From: Eutrophocola sp964601805
GTDB taxonomy: Bacteria > Pseudomonadota > Gammaproteobacteria > Pseudomonadales > Pseudohongiellaceae
Direction of reading: 5' to 3'
NCBI GenBank assembly: GCA_964601805.1
Contig: CAZROW010000048.1
Span: forward strand, 1-24,051
Length of the DNA: 24,051 nucleotides
Shown piece after piece: positions 6,842-14,775 of this stretch. Every line of letters begins with the position of its first letter. Position 1 is the stretch's first letter. The translations under genes and the position numbers were made by a program. Under the pieces are notes generated by a model. The model ran no database searches, had not been told where the DNA came from, and saw only the letters and a list, made by a program, of their open reading frames with translations.

Positions 6842-8096
6842 CCAGGTTTCGCCCTGTTGCTCCCTGGTTGGCTTCCACGGTTCTCCTGGCCGCCTCACCC
6901 ATCGCTCTACGCTGATCGGCATCCGCCAGTAACTCGCACACTTTTTTCGCCAGCTCATCGCTATCAGCCACCAACGCCAGGCCTCCAGCAGCAACCAGCT
7001 GGTCACTGACCGCCAGGAAATTGAACCGGGAGGGCCCGGTGATAACCGGTAATCCCATGGCGGCAGGTTCAATGATGTTCTGGCAACCCGTATTGACCAG
7101 GGACCCCCCCACGAAGGCCACGTCCGCCAGGCCAAAGTAATAATGCATCTCTCCCATGGAATCGCCGATCAGCACGGATTCTGATGCGCCCGGCAAGGTA
7201 TTGCTGCTGCGACGCGCGACCTCGAACCCGGCTTTTTGCGCCATGCGGGCCACCTCGTCAAAGCGTTCGGGATGACGCGGCACCAGGACCAGCAAGGCAT
7301 CAGGCAACCCGGCCCGTATCAGGGCAAAAGCCTTCAGGACTTTTTCTTCCTCGGCGTCACCGTCCAGAATGCGCGTGCTTGCCGCAATGAGCACCGGGCG
7401 GGCTTGTAAACCCGCCTTGTCTTTTTCAGCCTGCTCGATCTGGACCCTGTTCAGGGACATGTCGTATTTCACATTCCCGACCACCTGTATTTTTTCGGCA
7501 TCCGCTCCGAGCATCTGCAACCGCTTGCTGTCCTCTTCGGACTGGGCAGTGATGCACTCAAACTGCGTCAGCATGTGACGGGCCAGTTTCGCGATCCCGC
7601 CATAGTTTTGCTGCGATTTTTCCGACAGGCGGGCATTGGCCAGCATGATCCTGATACCGCGCTGGTGACTGTAATGGAGAAGATTGGGCCACCATTCGGT
7701 TTCCATGATGACCAGCAATTGTGGTGATACACAGTTGAGGAAGCGCTTTACTGCACCGGGAATGTCATAAGGCAGGTAAACATGGGTTACCGTGTCTGAC
7801 AATAGGGCAGACACCCTTGCCGATCCGGTAGGTGTCGTTGTAGTCACCAGTATTTCCAGGTCCGGATCTTGCGTCTGCAGTTGCCTGATCAGTGGTACGG
7901 CGGCATGAACCTCACCTACCGAGACAGCATGAAAGACGATGTCCACTTTACCCGGCTTGTTCTGCGCATCGTACAAGGCGAAACGCTCACGCCAACGTTC
8001 CCGGTAAGCGGCTGCACGCCTGGAGCGCCACAGCAACCGTAACAGGAGCATGGGGGTGGCCAGGTAAAATAGCGTGGAATAAAAAAGGCGGTTCAC
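6804..8096 (-). CDS. waaA: 3-deoxy-D-manno-octulosonic acid (Kdo) transferase
   Basis: WaaA (KdtA) transfers Kdo from CMP-Kdo to the lipid A precursor at the cytoplasmic face of the inner membrane. The 430-residue protein starts with a membrane anchor (about 4-24), followed by the catalytic base region HAVSVGE (Glu62), METEWWPN (131-138), GNVKYD (207-212), RHPERF (274-279), DSMGEM (312-317) and the CMP-Kdo site TGCQNIIEPAA (336-346). In the last motif the more usual GGHN is GCQN. The start is GTG at 8096; no strong ribosome binding site is visible, but the N-terminus MNRLFYSTLFYLATP aligns with E. coli KdtA. It converges on tolC and diverges from the FAD oxidoreductase across 120 bp with a palindrome. 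Whether it adds one or two Kdo units cannot be told from sequence. Confidence 0.95.
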   Translation of the reverse strand: MNRLFYSTLFYLATPMLLLRLLWRSRRAAAYRERWRERFALYDAQNKPGKVDIVFHAVSVGEVHAAVPLIRQLQTQDPDLEILVTTTTPTGSARVSALLSDTVTHVYLPYDIPGAVKRFLNCVSPQLLVIMETEWWPNLLHYSHQRGIRIMLANARLSEKSQQNYGGIAKLARHMLTQFECITAQSEEDSKRLQMLGADAEKIQVVGNVKYDMSLNRVQIEQAEKDKAGLQARPVLIAASTRILDGDAEEEKVLKAFALIRAGLPDALLVLVPRHPERFDEVARMAQKAGFEVARRSSNTLPGASESVLIGDSMGEMHYYFGLADVAFVGGSLVNTGCQNIIEPAAMGLPVITGPSRFNFLAVSDQLVAAGGLALVADSDELAKKVCELLADADQRRAMGEAARRTVEANQGATGRNLAVINDLLLTGRE

Positions 8097-8119
8097 TCGT
8101 GCGTCTGGATCAGTCTTTT

Positions 8120-8137
8120 CCTGTCAGTAATGACAGG
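8120..8137. promoter_or_regulatory. Palindrome in the waaA/FAD-oxidoreductase divergent spacer
   Basis: CCTGTCA-GTAA-TGACAGG is a perfect 7+7 inverted repeat with a 4-bp spacer, 24 bp upstream of the waaA GTG and about 40 bp before the -10 candidate of the divergent gene. Its place between two divergent starts suits a shared operator. An RNA hairpin in the waaA leader is the alternative. Confidence 0.45.
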
Positions 8138-8153
8138 CCAGATGATTTCCGGT

Positions 8154-8181
8154 TTGGTCTGCATTCTGTTTAACTTATACT
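8154..8181 (+). promoter_or_regulatory. Candidate promoter of the FAD-oxidoreductase/AKR unit
   Basis: TATACT at 8176-8181 matches the -10 consensus at five of six positions. TTGGTC at 8154-8159, 16 bp upstream, matches the -35 at three of six. The start codon at 8217 is about 30 bp downstream of the expected transcription start. Confidence 0.4.
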
Positions 8182-8216
8182 GTCATGCTTTCCCGTTGCG
8201 CACAAACTTCCATCCT

Positions 8217-9407
8217 ATGGCTGAAACCCTGAAAACTGACGCATTGATTATCGGCGGCGGTGTAGCCGGTCTCTGGTTACTGAACAGGTTGCGCAATGCC
8301 GGCTACAGTGCCTGGTTGCTGGAACAGGATCAACTGGGTACCGGGCAGAGCATAGCCAGCCAGGGCATCATTCATAGCGGCCTGAAATATGTCAGCGATG
8401 GCACACTGAACAAGGCAGCTGCTTCCATTGCCGACATGCCAACACGCTGGCGACAGTGTCTTGATGGTAACGGTGAAGTCGATCTGCAATCGTGTCGCGT
8501 GTTGTCAGAACAGTTCTACATGCTGCCCGGCAATTCCCTGCGCGCCAGGTTGCTGTCTTTTCTTGGCAGCAAGGCACTGGCATCCAAAACAGCCAGCCTG
8601 CCGGCGAAGGACTATCCCGACCTGTTCAGGAATCATGTCAGCGGTCCCCTGTACCGCATAGCCGACTTCGTGCTTGATGTGCCTTCCCTGCTTGCCACCT
8701 TGTGCGCCAACCACACCGATGCCGTGTTCAGCATTGATTGGCAGCAGGCACACCTGGACAAGGACCCGCAGGGAAAAATTACGGGACTGCAATTCAACGA
8801 CGGGCCGCGTATCGAGGCCAGTCATTACGTGTTTTGCTGTGGCGGCGGGACTACCTCCTTGTTACAGGACCTGGACCTGCCCGATGTGCCCATGCAGCGC
8901 CGCCCCTTGCAGCAGGTCATGGTACGCCACCAGACAAGCGATCCCGCCTTCGTGCATTGTGTTTCGAGCCGGGTTGACCTGACCCCGGAGCTGACCATCA
9001 CAACCCATACCAATAATCAGGGCCAGCCAGTGTGGTACCTGGGCGGCAGGCTCGCCGAGGACGGTGTTGGCATGGCACCGGATCGGCTGATAGATAGTGC
9101 CCGTAGCAAGCTGGAAAAACTTTTCCCCTGGTGTGATTTCAGCAAGGCACAGTGGGCGACACTGGACATTGATCGTGCCGAGGCCCGTCAGCCCGATGGC
9201 CGGCGGCCTGAAAATGCCAGCATGATTACCCGGGATAATCTTGCTGTGTGCTGGCCCACCAAGCTGACCATGGCGCCCGCACTGGCTGATCGCGTCCTTT
9301 CCTATATCGAATCGAACGGCACAATACCCGGCGGGAACACGGCCTCGCCTGCGCCGACCTTCCTGTCCCGTCCGCACGTGGCAGCGATACCCTGGGAGAA
9401 TCTCTGA
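8217..9407 (+). CDS. FAD-dependent oxidoreductase (DAO superfamily)
   Basis: A 396-residue flavoprotein of the D-amino-acid-oxidase superfamily. The dinucleotide-binding motif is IIGGGVAGLWLLNRL (GGGVAG at 13-18), with the acidic residue that binds the FAD ribose at Glu36 in WLLEQDQLGTG. SQGIIHSGLKY (about 49-59) resembles the substrate loop of the L-2-hydroxyglutarate oxidase and glycerol-3-phosphate dehydrogenase group, and HYVFCCGGGTTSLL is the second FAD contact. There is no signal peptide or membrane segment from this start. I chose ATG 8217 because IIGGG then lies at residue 11; an in-frame ATG at 8130 would add 29 residues of unlikely composition. No clear ribosome binding site precedes it. 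The aldo/keto reductase follows after 2 bp. Substrate unknown; a similar pair sits between waaA and hldE in Pseudomonas as far as I recall. Confidence 0.85.
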   Translation: MAETLKTDALIIGGGVAGLWLLNRLRNAGYSAWLLEQDQLGTGQSIASQGIIHSGLKYVSDGTLNKAAASIADMPTRWRQCLDGNGEVDLQSCRVLSEQFYMLPGNSLRARLLSFLGSKALASKTASLPAKDYPDLFRNHVSGPLYRIADFVLDVPSLLATLCANHTDAVFSIDWQQAHLDKDPQGKITGLQFNDGPRIEASHYVFCCGGGTTSLLQDLDLPDVPMQRRPLQQVMVRHQTSDPAFVHCVSSRVDLTPELTITTHTNNQGQPVWYLGGRLAEDGVGMAPDRLIDSARSKLEKLFPWCDFSKAQWATLDIDRAEARQPDGRRPENASMITRDNLAVCWPTKLTMAPALADRVLSYIESNGTIPGGNTASPAPTFLSRPHVAAIPWENL

Positions 9408-9409
9408 GT

Positions 9410-10174
9410 ATGGCCTTTATGCGCACACTGCCGGGTACGGACATATCCGTTTCAGCCCTGGGATTGGGCACGGTAAAACTGGGCCGTGACCAGGGAGTAA
9501 AATACCCGGCCTCATTCACCATTCCGGATGATGATGCGGTCAGGAACCTGCTTTCACAGGCACATGACCTGGGCATCAACTTCATCGATACCGCACCGGC
9601 CTATGGCACCAGTGAAACAAGGCTGGGACAGTTACTGGCACAACGCCAGGACTGGATCATTGCCACCAAGACCGGTGAGGAGTTTGACAATGGTGAGTCC
9701 CGCTTTGATTTTTCTGCCGGCCATACCCGTCATAGCGTGGAGCGCAGTTTGAAGCGCCTGAACACCGATTATCTTGATATTGTGCTCATTCATTCCGACG
9801 GCAATGACACGGACATTCTGAATAAAACAGACTGCGTGGAAACCCTCAGGCAATGCCAGCAGGAAGGGCTGGTCAGGGCCATTGGCATGTCGTCAAAAAC
9901 AATCGAGGGCGGCATCCTGGCCGCATCAATGCTCGACCTGGTCATGATTACCTACAACCTGGAACAGCGTGACCAGGCAGTACTGGATTACGCGGTGTCC
10001 CATGACAAGGGGGTCCTGGTCAAGAAAGGTTTAATGAGTGGTCACACCGGTTCAGTCAATGACAGTATGACCTTGTTGATGCAAACAGAAGGTATTCAGT
10101 CGGTCATCGTGGGCACGATCACACCTACTCACCTCATGGAAAACGCTGCCCTGGCAAAAGCCCTGGCAGGTTAA
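9410..10174 (+). CDS. Aldo/keto reductase family protein
   Basis: A 254-residue NAD(P)H-dependent aldo/keto reductase, shorter than the usual 280-330. The catalytic tetrad is present: Asp60 (NFIDTAPAYG), Tyr65, Lys87 (IIATKTGE) and His128 (VLIHSDGND). Strand motifs GLGTVKLGR near the N-terminus and the C-terminal IQSVIVGTITPTHLMEN fit the TIM-barrel family. It begins 2 bp after the FAD oxidoreductase stop, and GGGAGA ten bases upstream is the ribosome binding site, so the two are co-transcribed and may act on one metabolite. Its 3' end forms part of the hairpin shared with hldE. Substrate unknown. Confidence 0.88.
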   Translation: MAFMRTLPGTDISVSALGLGTVKLGRDQGVKYPASFTIPDDDAVRNLLSQAHDLGINFIDTAPAYGTSETRLGQLLAQRQDWIIATKTGEEFDNGESRFDFSAGHTRHSVERSLKRLNTDYLDIVLIHSDGNDTDILNKTDCVETLRQCQQEGLVRAIGMSSKTIEGGILAASMLDLVMITYNLEQRDQAVLDYAVSHDKGVLVKKGLMSGHTGSVNDSMTLLMQTEGIQSVIVGTITPTHLMENAALAKALAG

Positions 10175-10191
10175 ATTACCTGAAGGGCTTT
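10157..10191. terminator. Bidirectional terminator between AKR gene and hldE
   Basis: Outer stem AAAGCCCT (10157-10164) pairs with AGGGCTTT (10184-10191); inner stem CAGGT (10167-10171) pairs with ACCTG (10078 is not involved; the partner is 10178-10182). A small internal loop (GG against A) separates them. On the plus strand TTTAACTTTCTT follows, and on the minus strand TTTTGCC, so it can serve both converging genes. It overlaps the stop codons of both. Confidence 0.65.
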
Positions 10192-11617
10192 AACTTTCTT
10201 CCCTGATCCTGTCGACAATAGCGGATGTAGAACAGTCATCCAAAAATGACAGCACTTTTACCTCGCCGCCGTAGGCCGTAACGATATCTGCACCCACTAC
10301 CTGGTCGACACCGTAATCCCCACCCTTGATGAGGCAATCCGGCCTGACCGCGTCCAGTAGCGCTTCGGGGGTATCTTCAGAAAACGACACGACCCAGTCT
10401 ACGGATTCCAGGCCGGAAACCACGGCCATGCGACGTTCAACCGGGTTGATCGGCCTGCCCTCGCCTTTCAGTCGCTTGACCGAGTCATCATCGTTGATGG
10501 CAACCACCAGCCGGTCACCCAGCTTGCGCGCCTCGGCAAGATAACCCACGTGTCCGGCATGGATGATGTCAAAACAGCCGTTGGTAAAGACCACTTTTTC
10601 ACCGTGGGCCCGGGCATCGGCAACAGCCAGCGCAAGCTGGTCACGTGTCATGACACCACGGTCAGAGCCACCATCGCGCTGCACTTCCCGGCGCAATTCC
10701 GGACCACTGACAGCGACAGTGCCAACCCGGGTAACGGCCAGGCCTGCTGCAATATTGGCCAATGCCACCGCCTCGGGCAGGGGTGAGCCTGCAGCCAGGG
10801 CCGATGCCAGTACCGAGATCACGGTGTCGCCGGCACCGGTGACATCAAACACGTCACGGGCGCGTGCCGGAATATGCAATTCAGGCTCACCCGAACGAAT
10901 CAGGCTCATGCCATGTTCCCCGCGCGTGATGAGCAGGGCTTCCAGTTCAAGTTCCTTCAATAACTGCTGGCCACGGGCAACCAGGGTTTCCTCGTTGGGG
11001 CATGCTCCGACCACCTGCTCAAACTCACTCAGGTTCGGTGTCATCAAGGTGGCGCCCCGGTACCGGGTAAAATCACTGCCCTTTGGATCAACCAGGACCT
11101 TGACGCCGGCCTTTTTTGCCATGCTGATCAGTTGGCTGACTTTTGCCAGGGAACCCTTGGCATAGTCTGAAAGGATGATGATATCGGTAGCGGCCAGCAA
11201 TGCCTCGGCGCGCCGGTTCACTGCCTCCGCGCTGGCCTCATCAAATAGCTCTTCGAAATCCAGGCGGATCAGCTGCTGATGGCGGCTGACCACCCGCAAC
11301 TTGGTGATCGTCGGTTTGTCCGGGACTTTCTCAAAGTCGCATAGCACCCCGGCGGCACCGAGACGGGATTCCAGTTCGATGCCTGGCTCATCTTCACCGA
11401 CCAGGCCGACCAGTGTTGCTGCCGCGCCCAGGGCGGCGATATTGAGCGCCACGTTGCCAGCGCCACCGGGACTGTCTTCCCTGCCATTGACACGTACGAC
11501 CGGCACCGGTGCCTCGGGAGAAATACGTGATGTTCCACCCTGCCAGTAGCGGTCAAGCATGACATCGCCGACGACAAGAACACGTGCAGAATCGAACTTG
11601 GGTATATCGAGCTTCAT
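10190..11617 (-). CDS. hldE: Bifunctional heptose kinase/adenylyltransferase HldE
   Basis: HldE (RfaE) makes ADP-heptose for the LPS inner core: it phosphorylates D-glycero-D-manno-heptose 7-phosphate at O-1, then, after the GmhB phosphatase step, adenylylates heptose 1-phosphate. The 475-residue protein is a full-length fusion. The PfkB-type kinase part (about 1-315) shows GDVMLDRYW (17-25), SPGGAGNVALNIAALGA (about 49-65) and the anion-hole motif DVTGAGDT (258-265). The cytidylyltransferase-like part (about 340-475) shows VVFTNGCFDIIHAGHVGYL with the HxGH motif at 353-356, and KGGDYGVDQVVGAD. Both active sites look intact. It is transcribed alone, diverging from the acyltransferase gene over about 100 bp and converging on the AKR gene. 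Confidence 0.97.
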   Translation of the reverse strand: MKLDIPKFDSARVLVVGDVMLDRYWQGGTSRISPEAPVPVVRVNGREDSPGGAGNVALNIAALGAAATLVGLVGEDEPGIELESRLGAAGVLCDFEKVPDKPTITKLRVVSRHQQLIRLDFEELFDEASAEAVNRRAEALLAATDIIILSDYAKGSLAKVSQLISMAKKAGVKVLVDPKGSDFTRYRGATLMTPNLSEFEQVVGACPNEETLVARGQQLLKELELEALLITRGEHGMSLIRSGEPELHIPARARDVFDVTGAGDTVISVLASALAAGSPLPEAVALANIAAGLAVTRVGTVAVSGPELRREVQRDGGSDRGVMTRDQLALAVADARAHGEKVVFTNGCFDIIHAGHVGYLAEARKLGDRLVVAINDDDSVKRLKGEGRPINPVERRMAVVSGLESVDWVVSFSEDTPEALLDAVRPDCLIKGGDYGVDQVVGADIVTAYGGEVKVLSFLDDCSTSAIVDRIREES

Positions 11618-11719
11618 TGAATACTAAAGGGCCCTGATGGTAAGTGGCCGCTATCATATCATAGCCATTGCTGCTTACTGATTCTGATACAATCACGAAG
11701 AAAATCAGACAAGCAGTGT
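11618..11719. promoter_or_regulatory. hldE/acyltransferase divergent promoter region
   Basis: Holds a TACAAT (11688-11693) reading towards the acyltransferase gene and two overlapping TATGAT hexamers reading towards hldE (about 11653-11663). Neither direction has a convincing -35 element, so these are position-supported -10 candidates only. Confidence 0.3.
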
Positions 11720-13246
11720 ATGCAGACGCCTCCTCCTTTCAGCTCCTTTACCCACCTCAAGTACTGGCCAACCTGGGCGGGCATCGGCGTGCTTATCCTG
11801 ATTGCCTGGATGCCGTTCACGATCCGGTATCGTTTCGGCCAGGCCCTGGGCATGCTGACCTTCTGGCTGGCCCGGGAGCGTAGATACATCACCACCATCA
11901 ACATCGGCCTGTGTTTTCCGGAACTCACTGCCCGGGAACAGGAAACCCTGGTCAGGGAAACGTTTCGGGAAAACGGCGTCGGCCTGGTGGAAACGGCCAC
12001 TGGCTGGGTGCGGAAACCGGGCACGTTCAGGGACCAGACCACCCTGATTGGCCTGCCCGCCCTGGAAGCGGCCCAGGCCCGGGGCAATGGCGTCCTGCTC
12101 ATAGGGGCCCATTACTCGACGCTGGATTTTGGCGCCAACCTGTTATCCCATTTCCATCCCTTTGCCGTCACTTACCGGCCGCACCGCAACGCCCTGTTTG
12201 ATGCGTTCATGCTGCGCGGCAGGCTGTCCAACTGTAACGGGGTATTTGACCGCAACGATATTCGCGGGGCTTTCCGGCATCTGAAACAGGGCAAAACCCT
12301 CTGGTATGCCCCCGACCAGGATTACGGTCCGGACCATGCCGTGTTTGCCCCGTTCTTTGGCCATACCGCTGCCACGATCACTGCCGGCAGCCGCTTTGCC
12401 CGAATCAACAATTCCGCGGTTTTTCTTGTGCGCCAGCATCGTCAAGGGGCCACCTGCCAGTATGAAATCGAGTTTGTACCCTTTCCGGAAAGCTTTCCGG
12501 GCAAGGATGACACCAGCGATGCCGCCATGACCAACAGCATGATAGAGAAGGCCATTCGCCAGTATCCCGCCCAGTACCTGTGGATGCACAAACGCTTCAA
12601 GACCCAGCCAGGTGGCAAACCGGAAAGTCCCTACATCGATATTGCCACGCCGAACCATCGCCTGAAGGAAGCCCAGTACGAACAGGTCATGTCCGGGGCT
12701 ACCCAGCTTTCCGAACTGGATAACATCAAGGATTACCGGCTGCCCTCCGGGCTCTGGATGCGGGAGTATCCCGGCCTGGTCGGCAAACGCTTTTTCGGGG
12801 GCAACGATGCCAGGGTGTTTGACCAGCATGCCAAGAAACTGCGCATGCACGGCTTTGCCTCGATTACCGTCGACAATTTTTTCCGCGTGCCCGACAGGAA
12901 GTTGTCCCTGGTCACCTATTTTGTTCCGCCAGGCAAGCTGCTGAGCCAGGTGCCGCACAGGGAACTGCCGCTGGATCTGCTTGCCGGGTTCATGGCCCGG
13001 TTGCACCAGGCAGGTTTTGAATGTCAAAAGCCGGCGACAGACATGTTCATGATTGATGGCGAGTCACTGGCAGTGATTGATCCCACAGAGTTCCGGTTTA
13101 ACGGCTCACCACCTGCCCTGAAAAACCGCCGTAGCGCCCTGATCCAGTTGTCCAGGAACCTGGGCCTGAACAGCAGTGACCGTGACCGTTTCTTTACCCG
13201 GTATGCCGAAAAGGCAGGCCTGGGTATCGCCGGCATGGAGGCCTGA
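11720..13246 (+). CDS. LpxL-type lipid A acyltransferase fused to a kinase-like domain
   Basis: The first 310 residues are an LpxL/LpxM-type late acyltransferase that adds a secondary acyl chain to Kdo-lipid A: an N-terminal anchor (about 18-35), ARERRYITTINIGLCFPEL (51-69), the catalytic H131-x4-D136 motif in GAHYSTLD, and YAPDQDYGPDHAVFAPFFG (196-214). Ordinary members end near residue 300-310. Here a further 200 residues follow, which I read as an LPS-kinase (InaA/WaaP-like) fold: a beta3-like VGKRFF (Lys356), a hinge LVTYFVPPGKLL, an LHQAGF helix end (429-433) and AVIDPTEFRF (451-460) with the DFG-equivalent Asp454. The catalytic loop reads CQKPATDMFMID (435-446) where a live kinase has HxDxxxxN, so His, Asp and Asn are all lost: probably a pseudokinase. 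The next gene overlaps it by one base. Confidence 0.9.
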   Translation: MQTPPPFSSFTHLKYWPTWAGIGVLILIAWMPFTIRYRFGQALGMLTFWLARERRYITTINIGLCFPELTAREQETLVRETFRENGVGLVETATGWVRKPGTFRDQTTLIGLPALEAAQARGNGVLLIGAHYSTLDFGANLLSHFHPFAVTYRPHRNALFDAFMLRGRLSNCNGVFDRNDIRGAFRHLKQGKTLWYAPDQDYGPDHAVFAPFFGHTAATITAGSRFARINNSAVFLVRQHRQGATCQYEIEFVPFPESFPGKDDTSDAAMTNSMIEKAIRQYPAQYLWMHKRFKTQPGGKPESPYIDIATPNHRLKEAQYEQVMSGATQLSELDNIKDYRLPSGLWMREYPGLVGKRFFGGNDARVFDQHAKKLRMHGFASITVDNFFRVPDRKLSLVTYFVPPGKLLSQVPHRELPLDLLAGFMARLHQAGFECQKPATDMFMIDGESLAVIDPTEFRFNGSPPALKNRRSALIQLSRNLGLNSSDRDRFFTRYAEKAGLGIAGMEA

Positions 13247-14757
13247 TGATGGGCCTGCCTGACCCGCTGAAAACCCTGGACCTGCGCTGGCCTGCCATCG
13301 GGCTGAGTTGTCTCTTCTCACTGCTGGTCATCATTCTCAACCCGATTCCCAATGATGACGCGTTCAGCTACCTGCGCGCTGCACAACTGTTTGGCACTGA
13401 AGGGCTCAGGGCAACCCTGTCCACGTATGGCTGGTACGGTTACTCGGTGCTCATTGGTCTTGCCAGCCAGGTACTGCCGGGCTCGTTGATGACAAGCGCC
13501 CATATCCTGAACATCCTTGCCTTTGCGCTGCTCGTTTACGCTTTTGTCACACTGGCCATGGAATTCCGGGCAACACGTCATGTACAGGTTTTTGCCGTCA
13601 TGATCATCCTGTGTTTTCCCACGATCAACGAGATGCGTTTCAACCTGATCCGGGATTTTGCCTACTGGGGGTTTTGCCTGACCGCCCTGGTACAACTGAT
13701 TCGCTACAACCGCAGTGGCGCCCTGGTGCATGCCCTGGGCTGGGTGCTGGCGATGGCCGCTGCCATCTTTTTCCGGCTGGAAGGTCTCATCATCCTGGCA
13801 CTGTCACCGTTTGCCCTGTTGGCACAATCTTCCATACCGCTGGCACAACGCTGGCTGAAAACCGGCAGCCTGTTTTTACTGGTCATGGTTTTTACCGCTG
13901 CCATGCTGCTGGTATTTCTGCCCGCCGATGTGAACCTGGTCGATATCTTCCGTTATGCCTGGCGCTGGTACCTGCCCTTACTGACCAACTACCCCGATAC
14001 CCTGGCCAATGCCGCTGCCGGCGTCCCGCTGGCACTGGATGTCACAACCGACCTGGCATTGTTTACCGGCAAGGGGCTTTTCATTCTCTTCCTGGGGTTT
14101 CTCTGGTCAGTGATCAGCAACCTGGTGATGGCCCTGGGGCCGGCCCTCGCCCTGGTCATGGGTTATGCTTTCCTGTCAGGTAAACACCCGCTGCCTGCAG
14201 CATGCAAATGGCCCTGGGCGGCCTACCTGGTCTGCGCCGTGCTGGCGCTGCTGGTGTTTGTCTCGATCCTGCAATTTCTTACCACGCGATACGCGGTCCT
14301 GGCGGCATTACTCCTGCTATCGGTGATGCCGCTGTACCTCGAGCAGCTCTACCAGCAAGCCATGGCCCAGGGTTCGCCAAGGCGTTTCCAGGTGATTGTC
14401 ACCGTCATAGCGGCTTACTTCCTGCTGGACAGTCTGGTGAGCTTTGGCTATTCAAAACGCTATATCGAGGATGCCATCGACTGGTCGCAGGCCAATATTG
14501 CCGCCGGGCAACACGTCACGACCAACAACTTCGCACTGGCCTACTACACCGGCCTGGTGCCTGAGTACGACATGATAGAGTCAAACCCATCGCGGGTTTT
14601 ACAGACATTGCCTGAGGAAGGCTATGTCATCCTGGAGCTGGCTCATGATAATGCGGTTGCCAGAAAAGCTGCCGCAGACAACGCGGCACTGGTTGAACTG
14701 GTGCGCTTTGGCAACAAGCGCGATGACATTGTCGTCATCTACCAGTTGCAGCGCTGA
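13246..14757 (+). CDS. GT-C type integral membrane glycosyltransferase
   Basis: A 503-residue membrane protein with about ten hydrophobic segments (first at about 17-34) and a soluble C-terminal tail (about 415-503) predicted to be periplasmic. NPIPNDDAFSYLRAA (32-46) places an Asp pair (37-38) in the first extracytoplasmic loop, as in GT-C enzymes of the PMT/ArnT class that use polyprenyl-phosphate sugars; RFNLIRDFAYW and FFRLEG match other loop and helix signatures of that class. It starts in a TGATGATG overlap with the stop of the acyltransferase gene (ATG at 13246; 13249 also possible), so the two are translationally coupled. Between lipid A and core genes, a role in adding a sugar to LPS on the periplasmic side is likely. 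Donor and acceptor are unknown. Confidence 0.8.
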   Translation: MMGLPDPLKTLDLRWPAIGLSCLFSLLVIILNPIPNDDAFSYLRAAQLFGTEGLRATLSTYGWYGYSVLIGLASQVLPGSLMTSAHILNILAFALLVYAFVTLAMEFRATRHVQVFAVMIILCFPTINEMRFNLIRDFAYWGFCLTALVQLIRYNRSGALVHALGWVLAMAAAIFFRLEGLIILALSPFALLAQSSIPLAQRWLKTGSLFLLVMVFTAAMLLVFLPADVNLVDIFRYAWRWYLPLLTNYPDTLANAAAGVPLALDVTTDLALFTGKGLFILFLGFLWSVISNLVMALGPALALVMGYAFLSGKHPLPAACKWPWAAYLVCAVLALLVFVSILQFLTTRYAVLAALLLLSVMPLYLEQLYQQAMAQGSPRRFQVIVTVIAAYFLLDSLVSFGYSKRYIEDAIDWSQANIAAGQHVTTNNFALAYYTGLVPEYDMIESNPSRVLQTLPEEGYVILELAHDNAVARKAAADNAALVELVRFGNKRDDIVVIYQLQR

Positions 14758-14775
14758 GACCCGGTCAGAAATTTC

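Noticed and set aside
12143..13027. A 294-codon minus-strand open frame
   Set aside because: Antisense to the acyltransferase fusion, which has clear motifs on the plus strand; the shadow protein shows no family features.
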